Shown: piece after piece, positions 11,858-31,319 of the stretch
How the letters are laid out: each line of letters opens with the position of its first letter
Position numbering within the stretch: position 1 is the first letter of the stretch
DNA from: Chrysomallon squamiferum
Lineage: Eukaryota; Mollusca; Gastropoda; Neomphalida; Peltospiridae
Assembly (NCBI GenBank): GCA_012295275.1
Contig: CM022669.1
Location: 6,600,989 to 6,664,988 of the forward strand
Direction: 5' to 3'
Length of the DNA stretch: 64,000 bases
The notes under the pieces: generated by a model
Databases searched by the model: none
What the model saw: the letters and a program-made list of their open reading frames with translations, nothing else
Told to the model about the DNA's origin: nothing
Position numbers and translations under genes: made by a program

Positions 11858-14425
11858 AATAAATCATGTGAGCACTGACTTTGTTGTCGAGTTTTCAGTT
11901 TTCTCACGTGAAACTAAATTTTTACAAGAAGCATTAATAAAACGAATCACACAAAAAACGTTCATCTTTTAAAAACTCATTATACAAATTGATTCACTAA
12001 AAAAAATAAAAAAATAAAAAAATAAAAATAAAAAAAATTAAATAAAAAAAATATGTTATTTGTTTTTCACATTTCTTAAAAGCGTTTGCAAGTCTAAAAA
12101 ATAAACAACTATTTTTGAAACGTCAGGTTTTGTTTTCGTTTTAAATGAGCGACCGTATTGAAAAAAACGTATTTAGTTATCGCTTGTGCCCATCTGTAAT
12201 ATGTATAAAGTATAGAAAATCATACAAATTTTGGTTATAATATTTTTTGTTATTTTATCCAATCTCTCTGAACCGCAACGTATGATGCTACTTCGGCAAC
12301 TGCTATGATTATTAAGTGACGGGTAATGATATCAAGAATACAGTTTAGAAATTAGCTTGTAGATGTACTCTGTATCATTCTTAAATACTAAATGAACAGA
12401 GGAAAGGTTCCATCCATCAAAACACATTTTCTTAGAGGCCAAGTGATAATGCTTAAAGAAAGGCGAAATTATTTATTTTCGTCACATGTGACCTGCACGA
12501 GCGATCATTTTCTTATTTCGAGTAAACATTTGCTTATTTCAGTAATGTTAAAAATTAAAATGATAAAAACAAGTAACAACTTTATCAACTTAAATGAATA
12601 ATTTCAATGAAAATTATTAGTTGAAACATTTAATTGTAACTGAATGTGTGAAAAATCAAACACTAACGAAAACATATTAGCTATTAAACAAATCTAGTAA
12701 TTTCACAAAGTAAGAGAAAATTAATAAAATAATACCTAAAATCATCTACTTTTTTTGTCTCTTTACAACAGTATTCTCTACACAGATGAAACATTAAACA
12801 GTGAAAATTAATATTATCAATGTTTAATTGTGATGAAACGTGAAATTCAAAGACTAACGAAAATATAAAACACGAGCATAAACTTTTGTCGCAGAAATGA
12901 ATTATATGTCTAAACCGGCCTCTTTATATCAGAGATGGCAAATAAAAAGCTAAAATAATTAGAATAAATTTCATATTAAACAAAATCTTATTTTACCTTG
13001 TAACACGAAAAAAATAAATAAATAAGAAAAATCATCCATAGTTAGCTCACTGTTCAACAATGTTCTTTAAATGATTGAGTAGATTTTTATAATATATTTA
13101 ATATATTCACATATACATAATTTATATATTATATATAATTTACATAAAAATGAATGCAATTTCAGGGTTTTAAAATATTTTCGGTTTTTATTCCATATTC
13201 ATAAACCTTAGATCTATTAGTGTCAGATTTTATGGATATCGCTTGCAGTTCTGAATACTTTAATTTGATTAATGTTCACATTATGAAATATGAAAATAAA
13301 ACATATACAGTCCATGCAGTTTTAAGTTTTGTTTTATTTTTATACTTTCTTTTATTTCATTTTATTTTATTTTTATTTTTTTAATTTTATTTTATTCCGT
13401 TTTTATTTAATTATCTATTTGTTTATTTATTTATTAATTAATTAATTTTTTTTGTTTTTCTTTCTGTTGTTGTCTTTTTTGTTGTAGTATTTTTGTCACG
13501 GTTGTTGTTATAGTACCATTATTTCTGCTATCCATATTACTGACGCTACTGATACTGCGAAAACTAATATTATTGTTGTTGTTGATGTTATCGTTTGTTC
13601 TGCTTCCACTAACGTTTTGTGTTGCAAATATCATTTCAGTATTTTTCCTTTTCAGTTTTATTTTCGACTTTGGAAAAGTCGTATTAAATTACTACCTATG
13701 AAGCTGAAATATTCTGAAGAGAAACCCTGCCCCCCAGCCCAAAAAAAGTGAGATCTAGATATTACAAGCCTCTTTTGTTCGCTTAATCAAAATAATATCT
13801 GGCTACTTCTATGTGCCAAGACTTGATGTAGTATTTGACTACTATTAAAGTATGCAAACATTTTTCAATTTAATATGAGATATTTTATTTCCAAACGTTT
13901 ATTATTAATTACTGTCGCGGGACCGACACCATTAAATATCTTTAATATTTTACCAAGGCTCAATTTCGATTGAGAAGTGCTCTTGTGGCCATCTCACAAG
14001 GAATAATGTGAATTATTTCATACGGAGAACCAATAGAAAAATAAGAATGTGCACTGAGAAAAAATTAACCACGTTAAATATGTCTATATGAATGGTTACC
14101 GAGAGAGGTTATTTTTACCTTACGCTCAGTCAAAATAAGAACAGACAATGGCTTACCATACTTTTTAAATTAGTTGAAAAATATCTTTGTTTTCTTCATT
14201 TTGTTTTATTTAATTTTATGTTTTAATTTTAAGTAATTTATCACATGACATTGCATATATACAGTTTTTATATTCTTCCGTAATAACCCTGAAGTAAAAA
14301 AATAAAGAAAATAGCAAAAGAAACATTGACAACTTCTTTGATGTCCATATTTAAACGAGTAACTAAGGTAATTTTATGACTTTTGATATTGGACTATATC
14401 CTTCATCTTGTCACGATTTCAGACG

Positions 14426-14900
14426 TCACAGGAGTAGTTGTAGTAGGAGGAGGCGTAGATGTAGGAGCCCTACTGGTAATAAATGTAGTAGTAGTTGCAT
14501 AAACTGAAGGTAGTACGTGCGATCTTTTTTCTCAGGGAAAGATATTATCGCGATTAAGGACTGTCCTGTCGAGAAAATCTGATAAAAAAGTCGAAATAAT
14601 GTATTCTTCACAAGGTTGATATAATAAGCAAATACAAACTAATATTAACATATCTGTAAATGTATTCTTATATTGACGCCTTCTGCACTGTCTTAGAGAT
14701 ACAGAACAGTTATCGTTAATTGCCAGTGACATTAACTAGAGTACTGAGTCTTGGACAGCTGGTATGGTGTGCTAATGAAACAATTTCAGGATGAGCTACT
14801 ATGAATAATGGAATAAATTCAAAATCGTAACTCATGCTTTAGATATTTAAATTTAGTACCTGTGTCCAAGAAGGAGGTCAACGTATTTCTACGACTCTTT
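14426..14900 (-). pseudogene. Possible Hog third-exon fragments
   Basis: On the minus strand, ATAATATCTTTCCCTGAGAA (near 14530-14550) and GAGTCGTAGAAATACG (near 14884-14899) resemble the VVEISFSQKE part of the Hog third exon at 9752-9858. The pieces lack splice sites and a continuous frame. The call is weak. Confidence 0.3.
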
Positions 14901-15136
14901 TCCGAAATGAGATGTCCTAAGGAACATTGAGAGCAGTGTTTTATGACAAAGACATTCTGCAAGACTATATTTTGTAATTTTTATTTTTTTCTGTTACTAC
15001 TTCTACCACTACTAATACTAATCCCTAAATTATAGAATTTTTTTCATTACAAAGGTAAAATGAATGTTTCTTAAAACGTCGTACATGCATGATGAAAACA
15101 TTTGGAGGTTCTTACTTGGAATACGTTTCTTTCAAG

Positions 15137-15905
15137 ATTTTGTGTGCTTGATGTGATTGGATTGGAAATAGAGTAAATCCTAGAGACGAATGTTTATGTG
15201 GTTGTTCTGATTAAATCTGTGGTAAAGATTGTAAGTGTTTTGATGCTGACAGTGAGCTCGAACTTGAATACGGATCCGTGATAAAAATGAAATATTTTAA
15301 TTCAGGCCATAAGGTCCTGACAGGCTAATGCATTATAATTATTTTCACATCGCACAAATTGCAATACTATATCAGATAGATAGATGTCTGTATATATTTG
15401 TGGTCACCAGATATAAAAAGTTATTTTTTATTCCAAGAATTAGTGAACATTTATAATTAGTCTGTAATAGTTAAGGTACATTTCAAACTTAACTATATAT
15501 CGTACGTCGCTGAAAATTACATAATTAATATTCTTGTTAGGTAATTCAATAAATCGCACGTTCTTCTTCAAAATTCCAATAGTGAAGACCAATTTCAGAT
15601 TTTCCAATAAAACCATGTCTATAAATGAACGATAGTAACACTCAAAATGCGCATTTTACAACGTGATTGAATAATTCGAGGATTTTTCAGTGTTACTGAA
15701 ATACAAACACTTCAGTTGTTTGGTTTTTCTTTTCTACCGTTTTTATTTGTTAGAAAATGGTAAGAGGATATTTTCAGAAGTAAAAACTTTTATAAAATGA
15801 AAGCCACACGTGAATGTCTCTTATCGAACGTTAACAACAGAACATGGAAACAGCATCAGCATCACAGATGACCATCTGATATTTAGAAACGTGTATTAGA
15901 ACAAC
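15137..15905 (+). pseudogene. Inverted Hog pseudogene (two exons on + strand)
   Basis: The first block, 15137-15323, matches the Hog first exon. It ends with CKCFDADSELELEYGS and KMKYFNSGHKVLTG, preserving Cys-Phe, but has in-frame stops upstream and a donor changed from GT to GC. The second block, about 15751-15905, matches the TxxH exon (FSEVKTFIK-stop-KPHVNVSYR, then ITDDHLIF). Its stop arises from CGA to TGA. The order is correct for a + strand gene, so it is an inverted, inactivated copy of the 9-11 kb locus rather than part of it. Confidence 0.7.
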
Positions 15906-17797
15906 AGATCGACTAAAACAAGTCAGAAATGTATCTTGTATCTGGTAATTATGTACATACTGCAAGGGAAAAAATGTAATTATTATTAAGAAAGATGGAA
16001 GTATAGAAAGTGTGTGTGTTTGTGTGTGTTTGTTGTTGTTCCATATGTACACATTAATATATAGGTGTTTTGGCGAAACATCTACTAATACTTGTTTATT
16101 TGCTTCTATAACCTCGCTAAAATGAAAATTTAAGAATCTGCGGACCATACACCCTTGCAAAACTCACTGATATTTACAAAACATAGTTTCTGTAAGATAA
16201 CTGTTACAAATCGCTTGCAAAATATCAAACAAAGGAGAACGTAATTTTATAGATCACAAAATATCTAAATACCAATATTGAATTTTTTTTTTTTTTTCAA
16301 CAGTCATTTCCAGGATGGCAATATATGGATATAGAAACTTAAATCAGTAAAAATATAGTAATTACTATTTTCACTTTATTTTACTTTAGAGTAATTTCTA
16401 ATTTGTCTAATAATGTGTGTCACTGGCTGATAAATATGTAGATTAATTCTTGATTTTATTAGCTTGCAGTTTGTTGTTTTATTTACTGATCAGTCTAAAT
16501 TTATTATTATTTAGTAATAGTAACTGTTATTTTTATGTTTGGGTTTAGCTCCTTATAAAATGATTTAAAAAAGAAAGATAATTACTACTGAATCCGTTAC
16601 ACTTATTTTGGGTAAACCTGGATATGACATCATTCAGTATTACTTCACATTAACACTTCTAATGCCTGGGAAAAAAGCCAGCAAATTGTTTGAGAGTAAA
16701 ATTGTTAACCAATGCTTTCGTTTTATATAATGCGTTTGATGAAGAATTCCACTCATTGTAATTCTAATTTAAAAACGACAACAATTTAAAAATAACTTTA
16801 CAAGAAATCACAATAAAAAATAAAATAAAATAAAATAAAACCCAACACAATTTAGTTGGAAACTGGGTATTTGAGAACTGCAGATAATGACTAGAATACT
16901 TTTAAAACCGGTACAAATATGTGCTATAACTGACTTTGAAGTTATTTCTCTTAAAGAATTTTCATAAATTAACAGAATTCCAAGAAATCACTGCTATCAA
17001 ATCTGTAAAATTTTGAGACATAATTGGCTTCAGGAGAAGCTGGGAAGAGAAGTTCTAAAGCTCAATAATGTGGATCGTGATACAATTGCTTCTCTGACCA
17101 AAGATTTCATTTGTTCTCCTGATTTATCCCGTTTGTTCGGACATAAGACAGGGAATATCAGTATTCCCACAAACTCAACTCAGACTCGCCGCTAATTCAG
17201 TTAAACTCGCAAGATTTCTGGATTTAATTATCGTTACTATTAACAAAATACTTTACAAATCGTTTCCAGCTCAGATTAGCATTTTGAATGAAAACTACTC
17301 GTGTTAAATGTGATGAAATGTCAAATTGTAACGAAAATATAAAATACGGAGATAGGTAATTCGTTTAAATGCATGATCCTAGAACATTATATATATAATA
17401 ATTTGAATAAATATTAAAATATAATTTAAGCGTTTTCATTTAATAGTGTTTGTTGCATACCTCTCTATGAAGTTTACATCCATCAATGTAACACTCTTTG
17501 AGTATCGCTGACTGATCTGAATATTTTAGTTTTAATAAACTTTTCACACGGAAGAATGACAGATATGCGCTGTGTGCAGTTTTCAGTCTCGTTTATATAT
17601 ATATAATTATTATTATTATCATTACCATCATCATCATCATCATCAAAATTTTGTTGGTAAGAAAACGTCTGAATCTTTGTGTATATCTGTCTATCTATCT
17701 ACTGTTTTTTTTTAATTTAATTTAATTTTTTATATATATATATAATTATAATTATTATTATTTTTATCATCATCATCATCATCATAATAATAATAAC

Positions 17798-17830
<33 letters not shown>

Positions 17831-18879
17831 TAGTTACTATTCAAAGATATTATAGTTATTATGATTATCTTTCGGCAAATAAAATAATAATAAAAATACT
17901 AACAATAACAAAATAACAAAAAATAACAAAGAAACAAAGAACAAATAAATTAATTTGATTAATTTTATGTTATTTTTAGAGAAAAAAAAAAAAAGACATT
18001 TTTTTTTTTTTTTTTTTATTAGATAAAGTAAAAAGAATTTCTCTGCAATCAGTACTTCACTTTGCCCTATGATACCTAGAATGTCTGTAAACAAAATTTT
18101 CTCCGTAGCAGAATGGTATAGGCGTCCTGAGTCTCCGGAATGTTGTCTATGAACAGTGTGCAATAAGACGGACATCAGACACCTTGTCTGTATACCCAGA
18201 TATTCATATATATATATATACACACATTTAATGATTTATGTAACCTGTATGCAAGGATACCTACATACCTACCTGCCTACTTGCCTAGAAACAAACCAAT
18301 AACAAACAACGTACATACACATTTCCAGTTTCTATTTTTCTACTTTTAAATCGTCTCCTCCTTGATCCAGTCTTGAGGTTTATAAGTATTGACATGTTTG
18401 ATTAATAAGGAGTATCTTCATACGTAATTAGATAACTCGAAATTAGATACAATAAAATAACATTCTTGAAGATCAGATTTGTTTCCATTATAACGAAGTT
18501 ATATTTCCTTATGTATTACATGCCACCGTTAATATACTGGGCACCCTAGAATAACAACAGCAACAGCAGCAGCAACAAGCAACAACAACAACAACAACAA
18601 TAATAATAATAATAATAATAATAGTAATAATAATAGTGATATTAATAGTAGTAGTACCATTAACTATTTGAGTAGAATTTCTTATAGTAATAATAGCAGT
18701 AAATGTGGTAGTAATAACTGAACATTTGACACAGGTAGAAAAACAAAATGACAAGGTCAGTGGATCAAGAAAAAAGAAGAATTATTAAAAGAGAAGAATG
18801 CTGTTGCTGCCACTTGCTGGACTTTTGATAAAATGACGATTATAACGAAAACTAAATATTTATTTATTCGTTCGTTGAT
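15906..18879. other. Intergenic DNA between the Hog region and the cysteine-rich cluster
   Basis: AT-rich sequence with ATC/ATT/TAA microsatellites (17613-17645, 17785-17831). 18.3-18.8 kb is the downstream flank shared by all five cysteine-rich genes, with its CAA/TAA tract at about 18575-18625. Apart from the open stretch at 16968-17195, nothing coding is seen. Confidence 0.5.
16968..17195 (+). other. Unidentified open stretch, possible terminal exon or repeat-derived fragment
   Basis: A frame open from about 16968 to a TAA at 17193-17195 encodes a normal-looking mixed-composition peptide (LQEKLGREVLKLNNVDRDTI, then SLTKDFICSPDLSRLFG). It is unlike the low-complexity shadows around it. A CAG acceptor-like site lies at 16973-16975. 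No start codon or partner exon is evident and I do not recognise the family. Confidence 0.25.
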
Positions 18880-25897
<7,018 letters not shown>

Positions 25898-25975
25898 TAT
25901 TACACAATTTATACCGTTTTGTATTCGTTATCTCAGGAGTTAACAGTGGATACTGCGCCACTTTGACAACATTTT

Positions 25976-25984
25976 GTTTATATA
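25976..25984 (-). promoter_or_regulatory. TATA box of cysteine-rich gene 1
   Basis: TATATAAAC on the minus strand, about 80 bp before the ATG. The same box and surrounding roughly 250 bp recur before all five genes. Confidence 0.7.
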
Positions 25985-26289
25985 ACCAGGACGTTCCGTG
26001 TTTTATTTGAGTAGTTTGTTTCTTCATTGGTTATCTCCGTTGACTCTACCGAATCGTGGTGTTGAATTAGTCATGAAATCTACGTCCACAAATATATTTC
26101 AACTTATAAAACAATTCGGCGGCTTTGTTCAATATAAACTCAATGGAAATTGTTTTCCGTAATAAAACATTATTTTGCGTTGAGATTATCGTGATAATAA
26201 ATATTTCAAGTTTAAGATAAGTAACGCATGTTAATGAGAATAAAGAAAACAAGAAAAAACACACGAAGGAAAGAGTGGAGAAAAACAAC

Positions 26290-27690
26290 ATAAGAGGAAC
26301 ACAATATAAACTCAATGCAAATTGTTTTCCATTGGGCATAAAGATTTCTCTTTCGAAAACGACATGCCTCCTTTTCAACAAAAAATCAAACAACAGCAAG
26401 ATCACACTAAACATCGACAACAACGTCATAACACAAACAAAAACATTCAAATTCGACAGTCAACTCAACTTCCGATGCCACATACACAATATAATTGCAT
26501 CCTGCAAAAAAACAATCAATCTTTTAAAGTTAATTTCCGTAACCAGTTGGGGAGCAAACGAGTCAACGCTGATTTTAACAACAATTATATGAATTTATTG
26601 AATTTCAGACTGATCGGTTGAACAGTCGATGGATCTGCGGATGGAACGGCTGATTGACGGATCAGTTTGAGTGGCCATTTAAATTAATAATTAAAAACAA
26701 AACTATACGTGCTATACGCACCTACTTTCAGACCATACTAACCTGTTTTTTTTCCTTCTCTTGTACATAATAAATGAAAATAAGTTCATGTTCTGCAAAT
26801 ATTTATAACATCTTTTAAATTAAAATAGAAAAATAAAATAAAATAAAATAAAATGTAAATAAGTTAACTACACTTATGTTATTCTTTTTAGTTACAGGTG
26901 TTCACAGCATCCTTTTAATCAATAAAAATACCAATGGCAAAAAAAAAAAAAAAGAAAAAAAGTTGGAATTGTTGGACCAGAAGAAACCAGCCAAAAAGAA
27001 CAAAGAAACAGCAGCACCAGCCGACAAGAGGACAAACAAACAGGACGCAACCAACACGGACCCGGTGATGACTAGGAGAGCTTCAACGAGCCATACAAGT
27101 ACCTGAAACAACAAGGAGCGGATAACGTCTACGAAACATCGGAACCGACTCGTTACGATCTGATATGTTGGATCTGATCTGATCCCTTGTGTCCTGCAAT
27201 CGTATCGAGAACCCATTCTCTTTCCTTATCCAAAACTCTTTTCTGCGACAGGCACGAGTATGGTAAGCAACTATCTTTTGTTATTTTGATAGGGTGTAAT
27301 GTGCAATTAACCTGTGTCAATAAAATTTATTATACCTTAAATTTTAATAGTTTAATCTGACCTCCGTGCAGATTCTTATTTTGTCTTGGTTCCCCGTATC
27401 ACCTTACTAGTATGACCTTACTCGTATCATTAATCAAAATTACTTAAACGTATGTTTTATGATTATACAATGTATTATTATCAAGTCCCCTATATATCAA
27501 ATTTAATACTTAACATGAACCTTAACTTGGCTTGTGTTTGTTTCTGTAATGGATAGATAGACTTACTGATTTATATAGAGTGCTGTCAGTTTAGAGTATA
27601 TATTCTATGTTAGGTGGCCATTAACGCACCTTGTTACCCTAGACTGAGCCATAATAAAACATACAAGGTGGTTAAAGTGTGAGCACCGAG
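26290..27690. mobile_element. About 1.4-kb insertion upstream of gene 1
   Basis: In genes 2, 3 and 4 the sequence GAGAAAAACAAC is followed within about 100-150 bp by the flank running CGTGTTTAC/CGAGTTTAC...GTCGTCTTGAC. At gene 1 these landmarks are separated by about 1.4 kb of unrelated DNA. The extra DNA holds a reverse-transcriptase fragment (26317-26595) and a GC-richer stretch (about 26970-27250) with a short open frame rich in Lys, Thr and Pro. It replaces the CAA/TAA microsatellite present at that position in the sister loci. Confidence 0.55.
26317..26595 (+). mobile_element. Non-LTR retrotransposon reverse-transcriptase fragment
   Basis: The open frame reads LGIKISLSKTTCLLFNKKSN, then ITLNIDNNVI, FDSQLNFRCHI and INLLKLISVTSWGA. 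This is the thumb-region pattern of Jockey-like LINE reverse transcriptases (K-S-x-x-K-T, D-x-x-L-x-F/W-x-x-HI, I-N-L-L-K, T-x-WGA). The usual Leu-Gly after KF is missing. Only about 90 residues remain, with no YADD box or endonuclease. Confidence 0.7.
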
Positions 27691-27934
27691 ACAACGTGTT
27701 TACATGTGTCGTCTTGACACTTACATTTAGTATTTGACTTTTCCGAAGATTCAATGAAATGCAACTCTTGGTTGAAATGCATTGAAATTCTTCTTCTTTG
27801 TATGTATACCTGTATGGGTATCATCTGTATGTGTTTGTGTGTATGCATATATATCTATGTGGACGTATTTATGTATATCAATATGTACCTATGTATGTAT
27901 GCATGTAAATATGTATTTACATGTAGGTAGTTAT

Positions 27935-28314
27935 TAGTTTTGGATTTTGAATATTCTTTGTCTTGTGTACCTGTGATTAGATTCTGCACGTATACAATAT
28001 TCGGAAACGCATTGGCGTAGGAGGACAAAGTCCAATCACAACCTCACAAATCCCGTCAGATGCCGTTGACGAGACTCGAACGTATGACTCCTCTTTCCCC
28101 GCACTCTGAAGGCGTACGACATTACCGTTCTCAGAAACGGGTAATCATCGCTTCCCACGAAGCCCGCTATTTCTTTTGTTTTTCGTCAGTTTTGCATGCA
28201 TCTATTTTTTTGTGGGAAACCTGGCACTGGCAAGTATGTAGTTTAGGATTTTGAACATTCTCTGTCTTATGTACGTCTGATTAGACTCTGCACATGGAAA
28301 ATACTCGGGAACGC
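27935..28314. repeat. 76-bp direct repeats flanking a 228-bp insert
   Basis: 27935-28010 and 28239-28314 are near-identical (GGATTTTGAA, TTGTACC/TACGTC, GATTAGA, CTGCAC, GGGAACGC). The sister locus near 44315-44390 has one copy. The insert carries, on its minus strand, a Pol III B-box-like ACGTTCGAGTCTCGTC, so a degenerate tRNA-derived SINE is possible but not proved. Confidence 0.45.
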
Positions 28315-28401
28315 TTTTATTATGTCCCATCTCTTTGCAATTAATGTTTTGTCGTGACTGTACGAATTAAAGATTTTCTTACATATAAAATCTGCTTGTA
28401 G

Positions 28402-28590
28402 GTTTGTACCTACCAGTCACACAGTCAGGGACTCTTGTTGTAATTTAGCTTCATGCTATGGTTTTGTTGATGACGACTTTGAACATTTAATCTTTGCTCC
28501 ATTCCGTGGCTATGAAATCCATGGCATGAAGTTGGATCTCGTCCAGTAATAGAAGGCATGAGGTATTTAGGTATTTTACTGATAACTGGA
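28402..28590 (+). pseudogene. Transplanted Hog last-exon copy (broken)
   Basis: It follows an acceptor (GCTTGTAG) and reads LYLPVTQSGTLVV, then a TAG. An 8-base deletion relative to the copy at 44480 breaks the frame just before the Ser-Cys-Tyr motif. The rest (CYGFVDDDFEHL) is recognisable in another frame. It lies between cysteine-rich genes 1 and 2, in opposite orientation to them. Confidence 0.65.
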
Positions 28591-29039
28591 AATCTTTTTT
28601 CTTTTATAAATTATTATTATTTCGTTTTGTGTTTATTTTTTTATTTTTTATTTTTAAATATTTCTATTTGAGCACGATATTCAAGTATATGCCATATAAG
28701 TATTTGTAGCCTCATAAATTAAACTTTCAACTTCTTTAAAAATATAATTTTAAGTGACATGTAACCATATTGGATGTGCTTAATTAATTTACCTATAGGA
28801 CAGTGAATGGGAAATATCCCAAACAACAGTAAACAAACAAATCTATTTTTTTTTATATATATATGAAAGTTAAAATACAGGTAGCATGAAAATATGACAA
28901 TTGTGAATATTTTGTTTTAACGATCAGAAGATGCTAAGAATCCCAGGAAAACCCCCCAGCAAGAATTATATCATGTAAACAAACGTAAAGTATGACAAAG
29001 AAGGCTTTTTATTAAACAAAGTAAAAATAACATACCGCT

Positions 29040-29115
29040 ACACTCAGTACTTTATTTCTCAGTAACACACGTTATAGGACACTGATATAGGAAACACTGA
29101 TGTCCAAGATATAAA
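29040..29115 (-). pseudogene. Relic cysteine-rich exon (copy with stop)
   Basis: The minus strand reads QCPITCVTEK, then TAA, then STECSG before a GT. It is the broken sister of the open version at 35452-35512. Further copies lie at about 32230-32300 and 45085-45130. Confidence 0.35.
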
Positions 29116-29477
29116 CATTTCCTGACCAGGCTATTATTTTTAATGGCTAGATAATTTTATTTATTTTTATTAAATGATTTATATAACCTATGTGCAAGGA
29201 TAGCTACATACCTACCTACCTACCTATTTGCCTAGAAAAAAAAAAAAATAACATACAAACAAATTTCCATTTTCTATTTTTCTATTTCTAAATCGTCCCC
29301 TCCTTTCCCAGCCTGAAGTTTATAAGTAGTGACATGTTTGATTAATATGTAGCATACATAATTACATTTCTCGAAATTTAGATACGACAAAATAATATTC
29401 CTAAACATCAAATTTGCTTCCATATAACGAAATGGTATCTGTTCTTATGTATTATTATGCCACCTCTTATATAGCAC

Positions 29478-29512
<35 letters not shown>

Positions 29513-29883
29513 AATAATAATAATAATAGTAATAATAATAGTGATATTAATAGTACTAATACATTAACTATATCAGTAGAATTTGTAATAGTAACAGTAG
29601 TAGTAAATGTGGTAGTAATAACTGAACATCTGACAGAGGTTGATTAAGAAACGAACAGAAAAATAAAAAGACAAGGTCAGTGTATCAAGAAAGAAAGAAG
29701 TAATAAAAAAGAAAAATGCTGCCAAATGCTGGAACTTTTTATAACTTGTAAATAAAATGACGATAATAACGAAAAGGAAATATTTATTTATTCGTTCGAT
29801 CTTTCGTATAGTATTTCAAAGTGACAACAGCTGTCATCGGGATGATTCGTTTTTTATCACATTTTGTTTTAAGTTTTAACTGG

Positions 29884-30504
29884 TCAGTTTTGGATACAGC
29901 CCACCATAGTACATGCTGTAAGTCCACCATCAGCGCAAACACACGTGTTACAACCATCGAAAAACGATTGACCAGGGCCAACACATTGCTTGGTTGTTTC
30001 GTCAAAACATTCGCAATCTACAAGGAAATTAAACAAACAAATGGAAGATAAAAACTACTGATAATATTTTTAGAATTCCAATGCGTTTAGTATTTAATGT
30101 GTGAACCTGAGTCTGTGCATGTTTTATATCCGACTATGTTTGTGTATATGTATGTTTGTGTGTGCGAGCGTGCGTGCATGTGTGTTTGTATGTGTGTATG
30201 TATGCTAGTTCTTTAGTGTTTAATTGCTGCTTTAGATCTAAAGAGATCATTTGGAAAACGATTTTCTTTTAAAAGCTAATGAATAGATTGTTGTCATTTA
30301 AAAATGATTTTAAAAGAAATAACTTGTTACGATGTTGTCGTGTTCAGGTCGTACTGCATTACAGCATTCACAAGAAAATAACAAGTTATTCCCCCTACAC
30401 AAACACATAACAGCTGATCACATAATACATTCACATCCATCGTTCAAAAATTATATAGGTATTAATACACATACGCAGATGTCTAAATATTAAACCTTCG
30501 CCGA

Positions 30505-30539
<35 letters not shown>

Positions 30540-30770
30540 ATGAATGAATGAATGAATGAATGAATGAATGAATGAATAAATAAATAAATAAGTAAGATGA
30601 TACTTACCTAATGATGAACAGACCTTTTTAGTACACGATATTTTGCCGTTGTAGCACGTGCAAGTGTTGCAACCGTCGACGTCAGCGAATGTTTCTTGGT
30701 GTTTGTAATAGCGATGTTCAGCAGCATAGTAACAAGCTCGAGATTCTGTAAGTAAGTAAGTAAGTAAGTA

Positions 30771-30818
<48 letters not shown>

Positions 30819-31161
30819 CATAAATAAATAAATAAATAATATAAAAATAAATTACATACATAGATATAGACATGCATGTGGATAAATATACGTATAGAAA
30901 ATTAAATACATAAAAACATGCACACATTGATACTTACGAAAGTATGTATGTGCAAATACTGAATAATAAGTAAAAAAAACAAAACAATCCATATAGGATC
31001 AGAAAAAGAGAAAGTTTGAAATATAAAAATATGTTGAAAGTGTAAGATGGAATGACAGAGAGACCGACAGACAGACAGACTGACAGATAGACAATAAACA
31101 ATAGTTTACCTGCATAGCTGAAGTAAAGAATCACAAACAAAGTAAACAGCAAAACCTTCAT
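29884..31161 (-). CDS. Secreted six-cysteine (pacifastin-like) protein 2, two domains
   Basis: Three exons, signal 31110-31161, E 30608-30745 and T 29884-30017, give a 107-aa precursor. The signal is MKVLLFTLFVILYFSYA. The E domain runs from ACYYAAEHRYYKHQETF to DGCNTCTCYNGKISCTKKVC. The terminal domain (CVGPGQSFFDGCNTCVC, then GLTACTMVGC) fits the pacifastin signature C-x10-CN-x-C-x-C-x2-G-x4-CT-x3-C exactly, with two extra cysteines in front (DCECFDE). All joints are phase 1. A poly(A) signal lies at 29783-29788. This is a minimal E-T member of the cluster; protease inhibition is inferred from the family only. Confidence 0.8.
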
Positions 31162-31239
31162 TATTACACAATTTATACCGTTTTGTATTCGTTATCTCAG
31201 GAGTTAACAGTGGATACTGCGCCACTTTGACAACATTGT

Positions 31240-31248
31240 GTTTATATA
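31240..31248 (-). promoter_or_regulatory. TATA box of cysteine-rich gene 2
   Basis: TATATAAAC on the minus strand at the same distance from the ATG as in the sister genes. Confidence 0.7.
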
Positions 31249-31319
31249 ACCAGGACGTTCCGTGTTTTATTTGAGTAGTTTGTTTCTTCATTGGTTATCT
31301 CCGTTGACTCTACCGAATC

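Larger units (their letters stand above)
11161..15136. other. Large non-coding interval of the Hog region
   Basis: It holds the (GA)n tract at 11775-11854, the duplicate of 6.5-7.1 kb at 12220-12720, and long AT-rich stretches (13.0-13.5 kb). The first exon(s) of the Hog gene should lie here if they exist, but no signal-peptide exon stands out. Confidence 0.5.

Noticed and set aside
18095-18190. tRNA-like A-box (GTAGCAGAATGGTATAGG)
   Set aside because: No matching acceptor stem, anticodon arm or B-box follows at the right distance.
30483-30600. Possible CRISPR-like or satellite array of GAAT/AAAT units
   Set aside because: Plain tetranucleotide microsatellite without spacers; the DNA is eukaryotic.
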